From AP-15 sp963747735 (GTDB lineage: Bacteria; Pseudomonadota; Alphaproteobacteria; ATCC43930; CGMCC-115725), in the NCBI GenBank assembly GCA_963747735.1, contig CAVVGE010000004.1, forward strand, positions 434,001 to 498,000: a stretch of DNA of 64,000 nt, in the 5' to 3' direction. Position 1 is the stretch's first letter. Every line of letters starts with the position of its first letter. The notes below the pieces were generated by a model. It was not told the DNA's origin. It did no database searches and was given only the letters and a program-made list of their open reading frames with translations. Of this stretch, positions 9,863-19,864 are shown piece after piece. The position numbers and the translations under genes are program-made.

Positions 9863-10294
9863 CCCATTCTCTTCCTTTATGATTAGTGGAGATTGATATT
9901 AGGCATTATAGATCACTAGTTCAAGTATTAAATGATTGGTGTGTTAAAAAAAGCGACATCGATTATCCATAGGGACTATCCAACACAGAGTACGCCAATG
10001 CAGGAAAGGCCCTCCGACGAGAAAGGTACCGTTCGTCAGCGGTTACTACGCGTAGTGGTGTTCTGCCGCCTGCCGCTCCACCTTGGGCGGACCACCCGAC
10101 AATATTATTAATATCGTACCGTCGATGGGAGCGAGCATGCGACGGTCAGGAGTGCGGTAAGGCGTTTGCCGCAGGATTTGTGCAAATTGTTGAAAACGTA
10201 GCCTGGAATTGCCAATACTAACATATTGCAAGTGAAACATCGAGAGATGGTAAGCTTTGCTATAGCTGCGGCCGTGGGTGACGCGATCGGGTCA
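9863..10294. other. AT-richer gene-free stretch between mnmE and mnmG
   Basis: No convincing gene in about 430 bases. It contains TTATCCATA near 9963, one mismatch from the DnaA box consensus, the 12-bp palindrome ACTACGCGTAGT near 10043, and an AT-rich segment with AATATTATTAATAT near 10100. Composition differs from the core genome. It may be accessory DNA or part of a replication control region; neither is shown. Confidence 0.5.
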
Positions 10295-10480
10295 TACGAT
10301 GTCGTCGTGATCGGCGGCGGGCATGCCGGGTGCGAGGCGGCGGCGGCGCGAGTGGGCGCACGGACCGTGCTGGCGACGCACAGCCGCGCGACGATGGGCG
10401 AAATGTCCTGCGACCGGTAGGTCGGCGGGTCCGGCAGGGGGCAGTTGGTGCGCGAGGTCGACGTGCTCGACGGCATCATG
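10295..10480 (+). pseudogene. dead 5' fragment of mnmG
   Basis: The translation YDVVVIGGGHAGCEAAAA onward aligns with residues 8-72 of the intact MnmG encoded at 11255. Counting by eye, about 46 of 61 aligned positions are identical, with a two-codon gap in the alanine run and an in-frame TAG at 10418-10420, after which homology resumes in the same frame (GQLVREVDVLDGIM). Homology stops at 10480. Divergence is high for a local tandem duplicate, so it may derive from a foreign mnmG. Confidence 0.85.
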
Positions 10481-10526
10481 AGGTCGCACTTGCGGTTGCC
10501 GGTGCCGCAAGAATGATCGTGCAGGT

Positions 10527-10880
10527 CTATTCCGCGAAGATTTCGCGCAGCGTAGCGAGAGTGGTGCTGAGGGTAGCAGCGCTGACGGTCCCCAACCGTC
10601 GGATGAGTCTCGATTTGTCGACAGTGCGTATCTGCTCGAGCAGGATAAAGCCGGCTTTCCCCTGGAAGAGAACCGGGATTCGTGACGGGGCGGACCGGCT
10701 GCCTGTGGTCATCGGGGCAGCCGTCACCATGGGCAAGCGGTCATTCATTTCGGGAGGCGACACCACCAAGCACGGCCGGGTTTTTTGGATCTCGCTGCCA
10801 ATCGTGGGATCGAGCGCCGCAAGCCAGACCTCGCCGCGCACCACCCGCAAGCCGACAGCCGAGCGGCTCTGCCTTACCAC
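10527..10880 (-). CDS. type II toxin, MazF/PemK-like endoribonuclease
   Basis: 117-residue protein with the MazF signature: RGEVWLAALDPTIGSEIQKTRPCLVVS, then TAAPMTTGSR, and C-terminal LLEQIRTVDKSRLIRRLG. Members are sequence-specific mRNA interferases neutralised by a cognate antitoxin. The start is GTG 10880, overlapping the antitoxin stop by 7 bases, typical of coupled toxin-antitoxin pairs; a later start near the RGEVW block is possible. Substrate specificity cannot be read from sequence. It lies between the mnmG fragment and intact mnmG. Confidence 0.88.
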   Translation of the reverse strand: MVRQSRSAVGLRVVRGEVWLAALDPTIGSEIQKTRPCLVVSPPEMNDRLPMVTAAPMTTGSRSAPSRIPVLFQGKAGFILLEQIRTVDKSRLIRRLGTVSAATLSTTLATLREIFAE

Positions 10881-11128
10881 TTAAGGTCGGTGTCAAAGTC
10901 GTTACCGAATTCGAGCCATGCGAGGTCTTCGCCTCCGAGCTCCGGGACCTCGCCGAATGCGTCAGCCCAGCCTTCGCGCGGCCGGCGTTTGATCGGTGTG
11001 ATCGCGATGTGACCGTCCTCCAGAGAGAGATCGACCGGCTCGCCTGCGGTGATACCAATCTCCGCCAGCATGGATTTCGGGATTATGACCCCTGACGAGT
11101 TGCCTAATTTTCGTATCGCCGCACGCAT
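10874..11128 (-). CDS. antitoxin, MazE/AbrB-like
   Basis: 84-residue antitoxin starting MRAAIRKLGNSSGVIIPKSM, the swapped-hairpin AbrB/MazE DNA-binding domain, with LEDGHIAITPIKR and an acidic C-terminal tail (FGEVPELGGEDLAWLEF) suited to binding and blocking the toxin. ATG 11128 is chosen over an upstream in-frame codon because AGGAGG sits at 11134-11139, just before it. A good promoter precedes it, and the pair is expected to repress its own transcription through this protein. Confidence 0.88.
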   Translation of the reverse strand: MRAAIRKLGNSSGVIIPKSMLAEIGITAGEPVDLSLEDGHIAITPIKRRPREGWADAFGEVPELGGEDLAWLEFGNDFDTDLKW

Positions 11129-11165
11129 TTCGACCTCCTGCCGCGCTGGGTATCGTATCAACATT

Positions 11166-11193
11166 GTTATAACCTAACCGTGCGGTCGGTCAA
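11166..11193 (-). promoter_or_regulatory. sigma-70-like promoter of the toxin-antitoxin pair
   Basis: On the minus strand TTGACC (11188-11193) and TATAAC (11166-11171) are 16 bases apart, about 40 bases before the antitoxin ATG. Both hexamers are close to consensus, unlike most sites in this GC-rich window. Confidence 0.6.
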
Positions 11194-11254
11194 GCCGCCC
11201 TTGTTTCACCTGAGACCTCGACAGGCTTGACCGGCGTTTATACATTCCGCGGCG

Positions 11255-13097
<1,843 letters not shown>

Positions 13098-13123
<26 letters not shown>

Positions 13124-13745
13124 GCCGCTCGGACCGCAGGGTTTTGCCGCGCTCGTCCCGGTTTCACGTGAAACACTGGCGCGGCTCGAAGCCTATGTCG
13201 AATTGCTGGGCCGCTGGTCGGCGCGGATCAATATCGTCGGCCGCGATTCGCTCGCCGACCCGTGGCGCCGGCACATCCTCAATTCGGCGCAGCTCTTGCC
13301 GCTGCTGCCGGATGCCGCGCGCAACCTGATCGATCTCGGCAGCGGCGCCGGGTTTCCGGGGCTGGTGCTGGCGATCATCGGCGTGCCCGCGGTCGAGCTG
13401 GTCGAGGCCGACATGCGCAAATGCGCTTTTCTGCGCGAGGCGGCACGGGTGACCGGAACCGAAGTCACGATCAGCCGATCCCGGATCGAGGCCCTGGCGC
13501 CGCATCCTGTCGATGTCGTGACCGCCCGCGCGCTGGCGCCGCTCGACCGGCTGCTCGGCCTCGCGGCCCCGTTTCTCGGCCCCGGCAGCGCTTGCCTTTT
13601 TCTAAAGGGCGGGCGGGTCGAGGAGGAATTGACCCTGGCGCGCAAAGGCTGGACAATGAGGGTGTCGAGCAGCCAAAGCCGCTCCGACCCGAGGGGGGTC
13701 GTTCTTCGCCTGCATGATGTCGTCCGCGCGCCTCGCCGCCGCTGA
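13098..13745 (+). CDS. rsmG: 16S rRNA (guanine-527-N7)-methyltransferase RsmG
   Basis: SAM-dependent methyltransferase acting on 16S rRNA G527. The 215 residues show VSRETLARLEAYVELLGRWSARINIVGR, DPWRRHILNSAQLLPLL, and the SAM-binding NLIDLGSGAGFPGL near 77-88. ATG 13098 lies inside the mnmG end and the gene also overlaps parA by 32 bases, so the mnmG-rsmG-parA-parB run is tightly packed. The reading frame carries an embedded parS site at 13161. Confidence 0.95.
13161..13174. promoter_or_regulatory. parS centromere site
   Basis: GTTTCACGTGAAAC is a perfect 14-bp palindrome matching the core of the conserved bacterial parS consensus. It lies within the 5' part of rsmG, about 0.55 kb upstream of parA. 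ParB should bind it and spread, with ParA moving the region at segregation. I saw no second perfect copy in the window. Confidence 0.9.
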
Positions 13746-14553
13746 GGCCCGGCCGTATGCCGCACCGGCTGCGCGCCGCGCCCGGATCGTCGCTGTCGCC
13801 AACCAAAAAGGCGGCGTCGGCAAAACCACGACCGTGGTCAATCTCGCCACCGCGCTCGCGGCGACCGGCCGCCGCATTCTCGTCCTCGACCTCGATGCCC
13901 AGGGCAACGCCAGCACCGGGCTCGGCATCGAGCCGGCGGCTCGCAGGGTCACGAGCTGCGAACTCTTGCGCGGCGAGACCGACCTCGACAGCGCCATCAT
14001 CGCCACCGAGGTGCCGGGCCTCTCGCTCGTCCCGGCCTCGCCCGAATTGAGCGGCGCCGATCTCGAATTGAGCGCGCGCCCGAGCCGCGAGTTCCTGCTG
14101 GCCCGAGCGCTCCGCAGCCGGGTGCGCGACGTCGATCTGGTGCTGATCGATTGCCCGCCGTCGCTGAACCTCTTGACCGTCAACGCGCTTGTCGCGGCCG
14201 ACCGGGTGCTGGTGCCGCTGCAATGCGAGTTTTATGCGCTCGAAGGATTGAGCCAGCTGATGCGCACGATCGAGCGGGTGCAGCGGGTGCTGAACCCGCG
14301 GCTCGAGCTCGAAGGTGTGGTGCTGACGATGCACGATCGGCGCAACAATTTGTGCGACCAGGTCGCCGAGGATGTCCGCCGCCATCTCGGCGCCAAGGTG
14401 CTCGACACCGTGATCCCGCGTAATGTGCGGGTCTCCGAGGCGCCCTCGCACGGCAAGCCGGCGCTGATCTACGACCACCGTTGCGCCGGCTCGCAGGCCT
14501 ATATTCAGCTCGCCGCCGAGCTGCTGCGCCGGGCCGCGGCGCAACCCCGATGA
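13714..14553 (+). CDS. parA: chromosome partitioning ATPase ParA (Soj)
   Basis: Deviant Walker ATPase that segregates the ParB-parS complex. The 279 residues carry the deviant P-loop VANQKGGVGKTTT at 28-40, switch LDLDAQGNASTGLG near 58-71, and LIDCPPSLNLLTVNAL near 145. Starting at ATG 13714 it overlaps rsmG; a start closer to RIVAVAN is possible because the first 22 residues are not conserved. The stop overlaps the parB ATG, so the two are coupled. Confidence 0.96.
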   Translation: MMSSARLAAAEARPYAAPAARRARIVAVANQKGGVGKTTTVVNLATALAATGRRILVLDLDAQGNASTGLGIEPAARRVTSCELLRGETDLDSAIIATEVPGLSLVPASPELSGADLELSARPSREFLLARALRSRVRDVDLVLIDCPPSLNLLTVNALVAADRVLVPLQCEFYALEGLSQLMRTIERVQRVLNPRLELEGVVLTMHDRRNNLCDQVAEDVRRHLGAKVLDTVIPRNVRVSEAPSHGKPALIYDHRCAGSQAYIQLAAELLRRAAAQPR

Positions 14554-15410
14554 GCGCGGCCTCGCCGCGCACCCGGCTCGGCCGCGGTCTTGCCGGGCTG
14601 TTTGGCGAGGGGGAGGCGGTCGCGTGGTCCGATCCGGCGCCGCAGCGGCGGGTCCCGATCGAATCGATCCGGCGCGGCGCCTTTCAGCCGCGGCGCGGGT
14701 TTGACGATCAATCGCTCGATGCGCTGGCCCAGTCGATCCGCGAAAAAGGGTTGCTTCAGCCATTGCTGGTGCGGCCGCTTGCCGAGGAGGGCGCGGCTTT
14801 CGAGCTCGTTGCCGGCGAGCGGCGCTGGCGTGCCGCGCAGCGCGTCGGGCTGCACGAGGTGCCGGTCGTCGTGCGCGTGCTGGCCGACGCCGAGGCGCTC
14901 GAAATCGCCCTCGTCGAAAACCTTCAGCGCCAGGATTTGTCGCCGCTCGAAGAGGCCGGGGCTTACCGCCGCCTGATGGCTGAATTCGGCCGCACCCAGA
15001 AGACGGTGGCCGATGCGGTCGGCAAAAGCCGCAGCCATGTCGCCAACACGCTGCGCCTGTTGTCGCTGCCCGAGCCGGTGCGCCACCGTCTCGACCGGGG
15101 CGAGCTGTCGTCGGGCCATGCGCGCGCGCTGCTGGCGGCTGCGGACCCGGTGGCCCTGGCCGACGAGGTCGTGCGCCGCGGCCTCAACGTCCGCGCCACC
15201 GAGCGGCTGGCGCAACGCCGCGCGCAACCGCCGCGGCCTGCCCCGTTGCCGCGCCGCGATGCCGACACCGCCGCATTGGAGCGCGATCTCGCCGCCCGGC
15301 TCGGGCTGCGCGTCACCGTGCAAGCCAACGAGCGCGGCGGCGCCCTGACCCTGCACTATGCGAGCCTCGACCAGCTCGACCGTGTGCTGAAGTTGCTGCG
15401 CGCCGGCTGA
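14550..15410 (+). CDS. parB: chromosome partitioning protein ParB (Spo0J)
   Basis: DNA-binding CTPase that loads at parS. ATG 14550 overlaps the parA stop and gives 286 residues beginning MSAASPRTRLGRGLAGLFGE, a common ParB start. Seen in order: IRRGAFQPRRGFD, the CTP-binding GERRWRAAQ near 90, ENLQRQDLSPLEEAGAYRRL, and the helix-turn-helix TVADAVGKSRSHVANTLRLLSLP. The C-terminal dimerisation region ends LDRVLKLLRAG. It closes the operon; the next gene is on the other strand. Confidence 0.96.
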   Translation: MSAASPRTRLGRGLAGLFGEGEAVAWSDPAPQRRVPIESIRRGAFQPRRGFDDQSLDALAQSIREKGLLQPLLVRPLAEEGAAFELVAGERRWRAAQRVGLHEVPVVVRVLADAEALEIALVENLQRQDLSPLEEAGAYRRLMAEFGRTQKTVADAVGKSRSHVANTLRLLSLPEPVRHRLDRGELSSGHARALLAAADPVALADEVVRRGLNVRATERLAQRRAQPPRPAPLPRRDADTAALERDLAARLGLRVTVQANERGGALTLHYASLDQLDRVLKLLRAG

Positions 15411-15411
15411 A

Positions 15412-15924
15412 TCAGCCGGCCAGGCCGTTCATGCCGGTGGACAGCTGGCGCGGGACGGCCCAAAGAGCGGCGGGATCGAGTGTCGCCGGCCGATGTTCGG
15501 GCAGCCGGTGGTCGGGCAGCCGATGGTCGGATAGGCCGGCAATCGTGCAGATGGCGATGCCCGAGGCGGCGAGCCGGTCGGCTTCGGCGAGCCGCATCGG
15601 CCGGACGGCGGGATCGTCGATCGACAGACGGACCACGCGCCAGCCCTCGCCGGCGAGCTTCTCGACCCGAGCGGTGCTGCCCGCCGCCTCGACCGGAACC
15701 AGCTCGACAAAGCAGCGGTTTGGGATCAACGCCAAAATGCCGGCATCGACAGCGCCGTCATGGAGCACGGCGTCGGCCGCCGCGAGCGCCGCCAATGCCG
15801 GCCAAGGGAGCTCCGCCGGCCGCGCCGGGTCGCAGCCGATCAAAACCACCAGCCCGGCATCGGGCGCAGCATCCGAAATTGCAGAGGCAGGGACCGCCGG
15901 CGGCGGGTCCGGATTGGGGCACAT
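15412..15924 (-). CDS. truncated CobA-like tetrapyrrole methylase paralogue
   Basis: 170-residue protein resembling the N-terminal half of uroporphyrinogen-III C-methyltransferase: VVLIGCDPARPAELPWPALAALAAADAVLHDG, then EGWRVVRLSIDDPAVRP and GIAICTIAGL. The GxGxGD SAM loop of true enzymes is replaced by GCDPARP, the GGDPxxFGRG motif is lost, and the C-terminal catalytic domain is missing. It is unlikely to methylate. The tail has a short LPDHRLPEHR repeat. It may be a binding or regulatory relic; the role is unknown. The stop is 1 base from parB on the opposite strand. Confidence 0.65.
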   Translation of the reverse strand: MCPNPDPPPAVPASAISDAAPDAGLVVLIGCDPARPAELPWPALAALAAADAVLHDGAVDAGILALIPNRCFVELVPVEAAGSTARVEKLAGEGWRVVRLSIDDPAVRPMRLAEADRLAASGIAICTIAGLSDHRLPDHRLPEHRPATLDPAALWAVPRQLSTGMNGLAG

Positions 15925-15928
15925 CGGG

Positions 15929-15972
15929 TCCTCCTGTTCGAGGAGACACGGGGCCCACGGATTGCTCCGTGG
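15929..15972 (-). promoter_or_regulatory. two leader hairpins, one covering the Shine-Dalgarno site
   Basis: On the minus-strand leader of the CobA-like gene, CCACGG/CCGTGG form a 6-bp stem (15955-15972), and TCCTC/GAGGA form a 5-bp stem (15929-15944) that pairs the AGGAGGA ribosome site lying 4 bases before the ATG. This could lower translation. No conserved riboswitch boxes are seen. Confidence 0.35.
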
Positions 15973-16189
15973 CGTTTTAGCGCTTGGTGACGCGGGCGCA
16001 AGCCATCCTCAAATCCCGCGATTCCGCAGCCGGAACAGCCTCACTCTATTCAGCGGTGATTGTCTGTCAATAGTGTTCTTTTTCGCTTATTTAAACTGTG
16101 ATATGATCGTGGTGCTTTGGCAAACGGCGGCGCGCCCGATAAGATGCGCCGCGCGCGCCGGGCCACGGCCGGGAGGAGGTCGCTCACCG

Positions 16190-16561
16190 ATGCGGTTGTC
16201 TCAAATCGCCGCAGTCCAGAGGCGAGGCGTGAGGCGCGGCACCGTCGCCGCAATGCTGACCGTGGCGGCCGTCGGAAGCGCGGCAGCGCAGCCCCCTGCC
16301 GACGCCGATCCGGCGCTGGCGCCCTGGTTTCGCAGCCTGCTCCAGCCCGGCACCGAAGTGTCGTGCTGCTCGGTTTCAGATTGCCGGTCGACCGAGTATC
16401 GGATCGAGCGCGACCATTACGAGGCGCTGATCGGCGGCAATTGGCTCGCCGTGCCGCCAGACAAGGTGCTGCAGCGCACCGACAACCCGACCGGCCATGC
16501 CATCGTCTGCTGGACGCCGCAGCGCGGCATCATGTGCTTTGTGCGCGCGACCGAGTCTTGA
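16190..16561 (+). CDS. secreted hypothetical protein with CCSVSDCR motif
   Basis: 123 residues. The start ATG 16190 follows GGGAGGAGG at 16171-16179. Residues 1-31 look like a Sec signal peptide (basic start, AAMLTVAAVGSAAAQ, cleavage after AQ). The mature part has DPALAPWFRSLLQPGTEVSCCSVSDCR and later HAIVCWTPQRGIMCF, giving several cysteines likely to form disulfides in the periplasm. Similar small proteins are common in alphaproteobacteria but without known function. It is convergent with the binding-protein gene. Confidence 0.75.
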   Translation: MRLSQIAAVQRRGVRRGTVAAMLTVAAVGSAAAQPPADADPALAPWFRSLLQPGTEVSCCSVSDCRSTEYRIERDHYEALIGGNWLAVPPDKVLQRTDNPTGHAIVCWTPQRGIMCFVRATES

Positions 16562-16571
16562 GGCTGCTTCG

Positions 16572-17784
16572 TTATTGTTGCGCCGGCGGGGCGCCCGGCG
16601 CCGGCCGCAGGGCGCCGCGGCCGGGACGGGTCGCGGGCAGGGCGGGCGGTCCGGCGCCGGGCGCCGGGCTCGGGCCGAGCTCCGGCAGCGGCGGCGGCTC
16701 GGCGCCGTAGATCGGCACATTGGGGCCGCGGGCGCTGGCCGATTTTCGCGACTCGGCCGGACGGACCAAGGCTTCGAGCGCACGGTCGCTGAGCTGGACC
16801 CCGTAAAAGGTCTGATAGAATTCGCGGACGGTGCTGCGCAAATCCTGTTGATAGGCATCGGGGTAGAACAGGTTCGACAGCCAATAGAGCCCGACCATGC
16901 GGTTGACCCCGGCCGGGTCGTCGATCCAGCCAAACGGGTCCGCGGGGGCGAGATAGACCTCTTTCTTGCGCACTGCGGCAAGCCCGCGCCAGCCGGGGTC
17001 GTGCAGCAATTCGTTATAAAAGCTGCGCTGCTGGGCGATGACGATGTCGGGGTTCCAAGCAAAAATCTGGGCGCGGGTGACCCGTCTCGGGGTGCCCGGG
17101 CCGAGCCGGGCGGCGACGTTGATGACCCCGGCCTGGTCGATATTGGCCATCGCCAGCGAACCGGCGCCGCCGGCTTCGAGCCCGTCGGGCCCGCGCCCGT
17201 AATAGACGAGCGGCCGGCCGACCGGCGACTGGATCAGGAGCTGGCCGCGCAATCCCTGGATCGCATGAAACGCGTAGCTCGCAACCGCGAGCCGATGGTC
17301 GCCGGCGCCGAGCAGCGTGCCGATATCGGTCAGCATCGCAGGCGTGCGCTGAATGCTGCCGTCGATCAGAATGTACGGAATCCGCGTCTGCTGCTGGATA
17401 TAGTCGGCGAATGCCACAGCTTGCGGTGTGATCTCGCCCGAGGCGATGACGAGATCGGGGTGCAGCCGCATGACGGTCGCCGCGTTGGCGCTCGGGTAGG
17501 GGCCGTAAAGACAGCCGACGCCCGGCAACCGGCCGTATTTCGCCGGCAGATAAGCGCGCTGGGCACGCGACAAGGGCTCGCACCAGCCGACCAGCTTTTG
17601 CGGGGTCAGAGCAAAGACCAGCACCGCCGCCGGCGCGTTCGCCGCCATCACCCGGTTTATGTAATCGGGCAGCACGACCCGTCGCCCGGCCGAGTTCGAT
17701 AAATTCCGCGGCCCAGGCATGAGCTGCGGTCAGCGCGGCCAAGATGAGGGCGGCAATCCGCAAAGCGGGCAATCGCAACGGCAT
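16572..17784 (-). CDS. ABC transporter substrate-binding protein, metal-chelate type, frameshifted
   Basis: Periplasmic binding protein of the Fe-siderophore/cobalamin (FecB/BtuF) class. A signal peptide (MPLRLPALRIAALILAALTA then HAWAAEFI) is in one frame and the mature protein (SAGRRVVLPDYINRVMAANAP, HPDLVIASGEITPQ, NPDIVIAQQ) in another; total length is 3n+1. One extra base in TT at 17695-17696 would give EFIDSAGRRVVLP. The C-terminus is a proline-rich tail (LPELGPSPAPGAGPPALP). No permease or ATPase gene adjoins it. The ligand is not determinable. Confidence 0.78.
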
Positions 17785-17948
17785 GTCTTGTCCTCGGCGT
17801 CCCCCAAATGTGGCGGCGACTATAACGGCGGCGGCCCTGGTGACAAGCGCGGGCGCAACCCCTGGGCGATGCGTGGGCTTGCGCTATGCGGGGCTTGGCG
17901 CGGCGGCGGCACCGGGTAAACTCGGGCCGCGGTCAGCGGGAGGGTGCG

Positions 17949-19061
17949 ATGCGTATCGACAAGGTCGAGGCGATCCCGGTCGAGGTGCCGTTGACGAAAG
18001 TATTTTCCGGCAGCGGCTACCGTGTCGACAGCCGATGCACGCTCGTCACTCGCATCCGCACGGCGGACGGGCTCGCCAGCGAGGTCTACAACGGCGACAA
18101 CCGCGCGCATGGCCCGGCGATCGCCCGGATCGTCGAGGACGAGCTCGCGCCGATGCTGATCGGCGAGGACGCGGCACGGATCGAAAAGCTATGGGCGAAG
18201 ATGTTTGCGCTCGCCCATCCGAACCGTGACCGCAAGCTCGTCATGGAGGCGATCGCCTGCGTCGATACGGCGCTGTGGGACCTCCTTGGCAAATCGCTCG
18301 GGACGAATGTCTCGACCCTGCTCGGCGGGTTTTGCGAGCGGCTGCCGATCATCGCTATCGCCGGCTATTACGAAGCAGGCAAGACCCCGGCCGATCTCGC
18401 CCGCGAGATGGAGTGGCTGCGCGGCCAAGGCATGGCCGGGTGCAAGGTCAAGGTCGGAGGGCTCGCCGCCGAGGCCGACGCCGAGCGGGTCGCCGCCTGC
18501 CGCGCCGGGGCCGGCCGCGACTTTATCCTGGCGGTCGATGCCAATCGCGGTTGGCCGGCACCCGAGGCGATCAAGTTCGCCCGGCTCGTCGAGCAATACG
18601 ACATTCGCTGGTTCGAGGAGCCGTGCCACTGGTACGACGAGGCATTGGGGATGGCCGAGGTGCGGCGGGCGACGACGATCCCGGTCACCGCCGGGCAAAG
18701 CGAGATCAGCGCTCACGGTATCCGCCGGCTGATCGCCGCGGGTGCGGTCGATCTGGTCAATTTCGACGCCTCGGAAGCCGGCGGCGTCACCGAGTGGCGG
18801 CGCGTCGCGGCAATGTGCGCGGTCCACGGCATCGCCATGGCGCATCACGAGGAGCCGCAAATCTCGGTGCAAATGCTGTCGGCGGTGCCGCACGGCACCT
18901 ATGTCGAATGCTTCCCCGACCCGCAGCGCGACCCGCTCTGGGACGCGATGATCCGCAACCGCCCAAAGATCGAGGACGGGATCATCGAGGTGCCGCAAGG
19001 GCCGGGCTTTGGCCTCGAGCTCGACTGGGACCTGATCGGCCGGCAGCGCCGCGACCGCTGA
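17949..19061 (+). CDS. enolase-superfamily enzyme, mandelate racemase/muconate lactonizing type
   Basis: Cytosolic 370-residue metalloenzyme that abstracts an alpha proton from a carboxylate. It has the KxK pair Lys166/Lys168 in CKVKVGG, metal ligands Asp197 (VDANRGW) and Glu223 (WFEEPC), and Asp273 plus His299/His300 (AHHEEPQ), placed almost exactly as in mandelate racemase. The third-ligand region reads TAGQSE, with Gln250 or Glu252. ATG 17949 follows GGGAGGG. The substrate is probably a sugar or hydroxy acid, but cannot be named. FkbM and CoA-transferase genes follow on the same strand. Confidence 0.85.
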   Translation: MRIDKVEAIPVEVPLTKVFSGSGYRVDSRCTLVTRIRTADGLASEVYNGDNRAHGPAIARIVEDELAPMLIGEDAARIEKLWAKMFALAHPNRDRKLVMEAIACVDTALWDLLGKSLGTNVSTLLGGFCERLPIIAIAGYYEAGKTPADLAREMEWLRGQGMAGCKVKVGGLAAEADAERVAACRAGAGRDFILAVDANRGWPAPEAIKFARLVEQYDIRWFEEPCHWYDEALGMAEVRRATTIPVTAGQSEISAHGIRRLIAAGAVDLVNFDASEAGGVTEWRRVAAMCAVHGIAMAHHEEPQISVQMLSAVPHGTYVECFPDPQRDPLWDAMIRNRPKIEDGIIEVPQGPGFGLELDWDLIGRQRRDR

Positions 19062-19080
19062 CGCCGGCGGCTGACCGCAG

Positions 19081-19830
19081 GTGCGGGTCGAGCCCTATCG
19101 CTGGCGGCTGTCGGGCAGCTTTGCCGCGCATCTGTTCAAGGCGACCGCGCAGCAGCACCATCGCGCGCTGGCGCCGATGATTGCGCGGTTCGTGCCGGCT
19201 TCGGGCGTCGTGTTCGATGTCGGCGCCCATGCCGGGCAATACGCGAAATTGTTCGCCCGTGCCGCCGCGAACGGGCGGGTTTATGCGTTCGAGCCCGGCA
19301 GCTATGCACGCTCGATCCTGCGCACGGCGTTGTGGCTGCACCGGCTCGGCAATGTCACGGTGGTCCCGCTGGCGCTCGGCGCGCAATGCGGCGTCGATGT
19401 GCTCAACGTGCCAGTCAAGGGGCGCATCAGCTACGGCTTCGGGCTGTCGCATCTGGGGCGCCCGCAAATGCGATGGGCGGCAGTAGCGCAGGAGCTGGCG
19501 GCGATCGCGACGATCGACGCGGTGGCCGCGGCGCTCGGTCTCGACCGGCTCGATTTTATCAAGGCCGACATCGAAGGCTGGGAAATGGCGATGCTGCGTG
19601 GCGGCGAGCAAAGCCTGCGCCGGTTCCAGCCGACCCTGCTGATCGAATTGGCGGGCGCGCATCTGGCGCATGCCGGCGACCGGATCGGGGACGCGTTCGC
19701 GTTTCTCGCCGGGCTCGGCTATGGCGCGTTCGAATTGTCGGCCGCGGGCGAGCTGGTCGCGGCGGCCGAGCCGCATGACGGTGATTTCTGGTTCATTTCG
19801 CCCGAGCGTGCGGCGCATGCGATCGGCTAA
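19081..19830 (+). CDS. FkbM family SAM-dependent methyltransferase
   Basis: 249-residue class I methyltransferase. GTG 19081 is the start, 19 bases after the previous stop. The SAM motif VVFDVGAHAGQYAKLFA is near residues 43-59, VYAFEPG near 69, and the family block DFIKADIEGWEMAMLRGGEQ near 158-177, followed by PTLLIELAGAHL. FkbM proteins O-methylate sugars, antibiotics or lipids; the target here is unknown. It is probably co-transcribed with the enolase-family gene. Confidence 0.88.
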   Translation: MRVEPYRWRLSGSFAAHLFKATAQQHHRALAPMIARFVPASGVVFDVGAHAGQYAKLFARAAANGRVYAFEPGSYARSILRTALWLHRLGNVTVVPLALGAQCGVDVLNVPVKGRISYGFGLSHLGRPQMRWAAVAQELAAIATIDAVAAALGLDRLDFIKADIEGWEMAMLRGGEQSLRRFQPTLLIELAGAHLAHAGDRIGDAFAFLAGLGYGAFELSAAGELVAAAEPHDGDFWFISPERAAHAIG

Positions 19831-19864
19831 GCTTTCACACATCGTCCCGCCGCAGGAGCCGCCC

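Noticed and set aside
15431..15530. Short repeated units in the CobA-like gene tail as a CRISPR-like array
   Set aside because: They are a few-codon protein repeat (LPDHRLPEHR), with no spacers of regular size.
15925..16189. Possible cobalamin riboswitch before the CobA-like gene
   Set aside because: The conserved B12-box and core motifs are not recognisable; only simple hairpins are seen.
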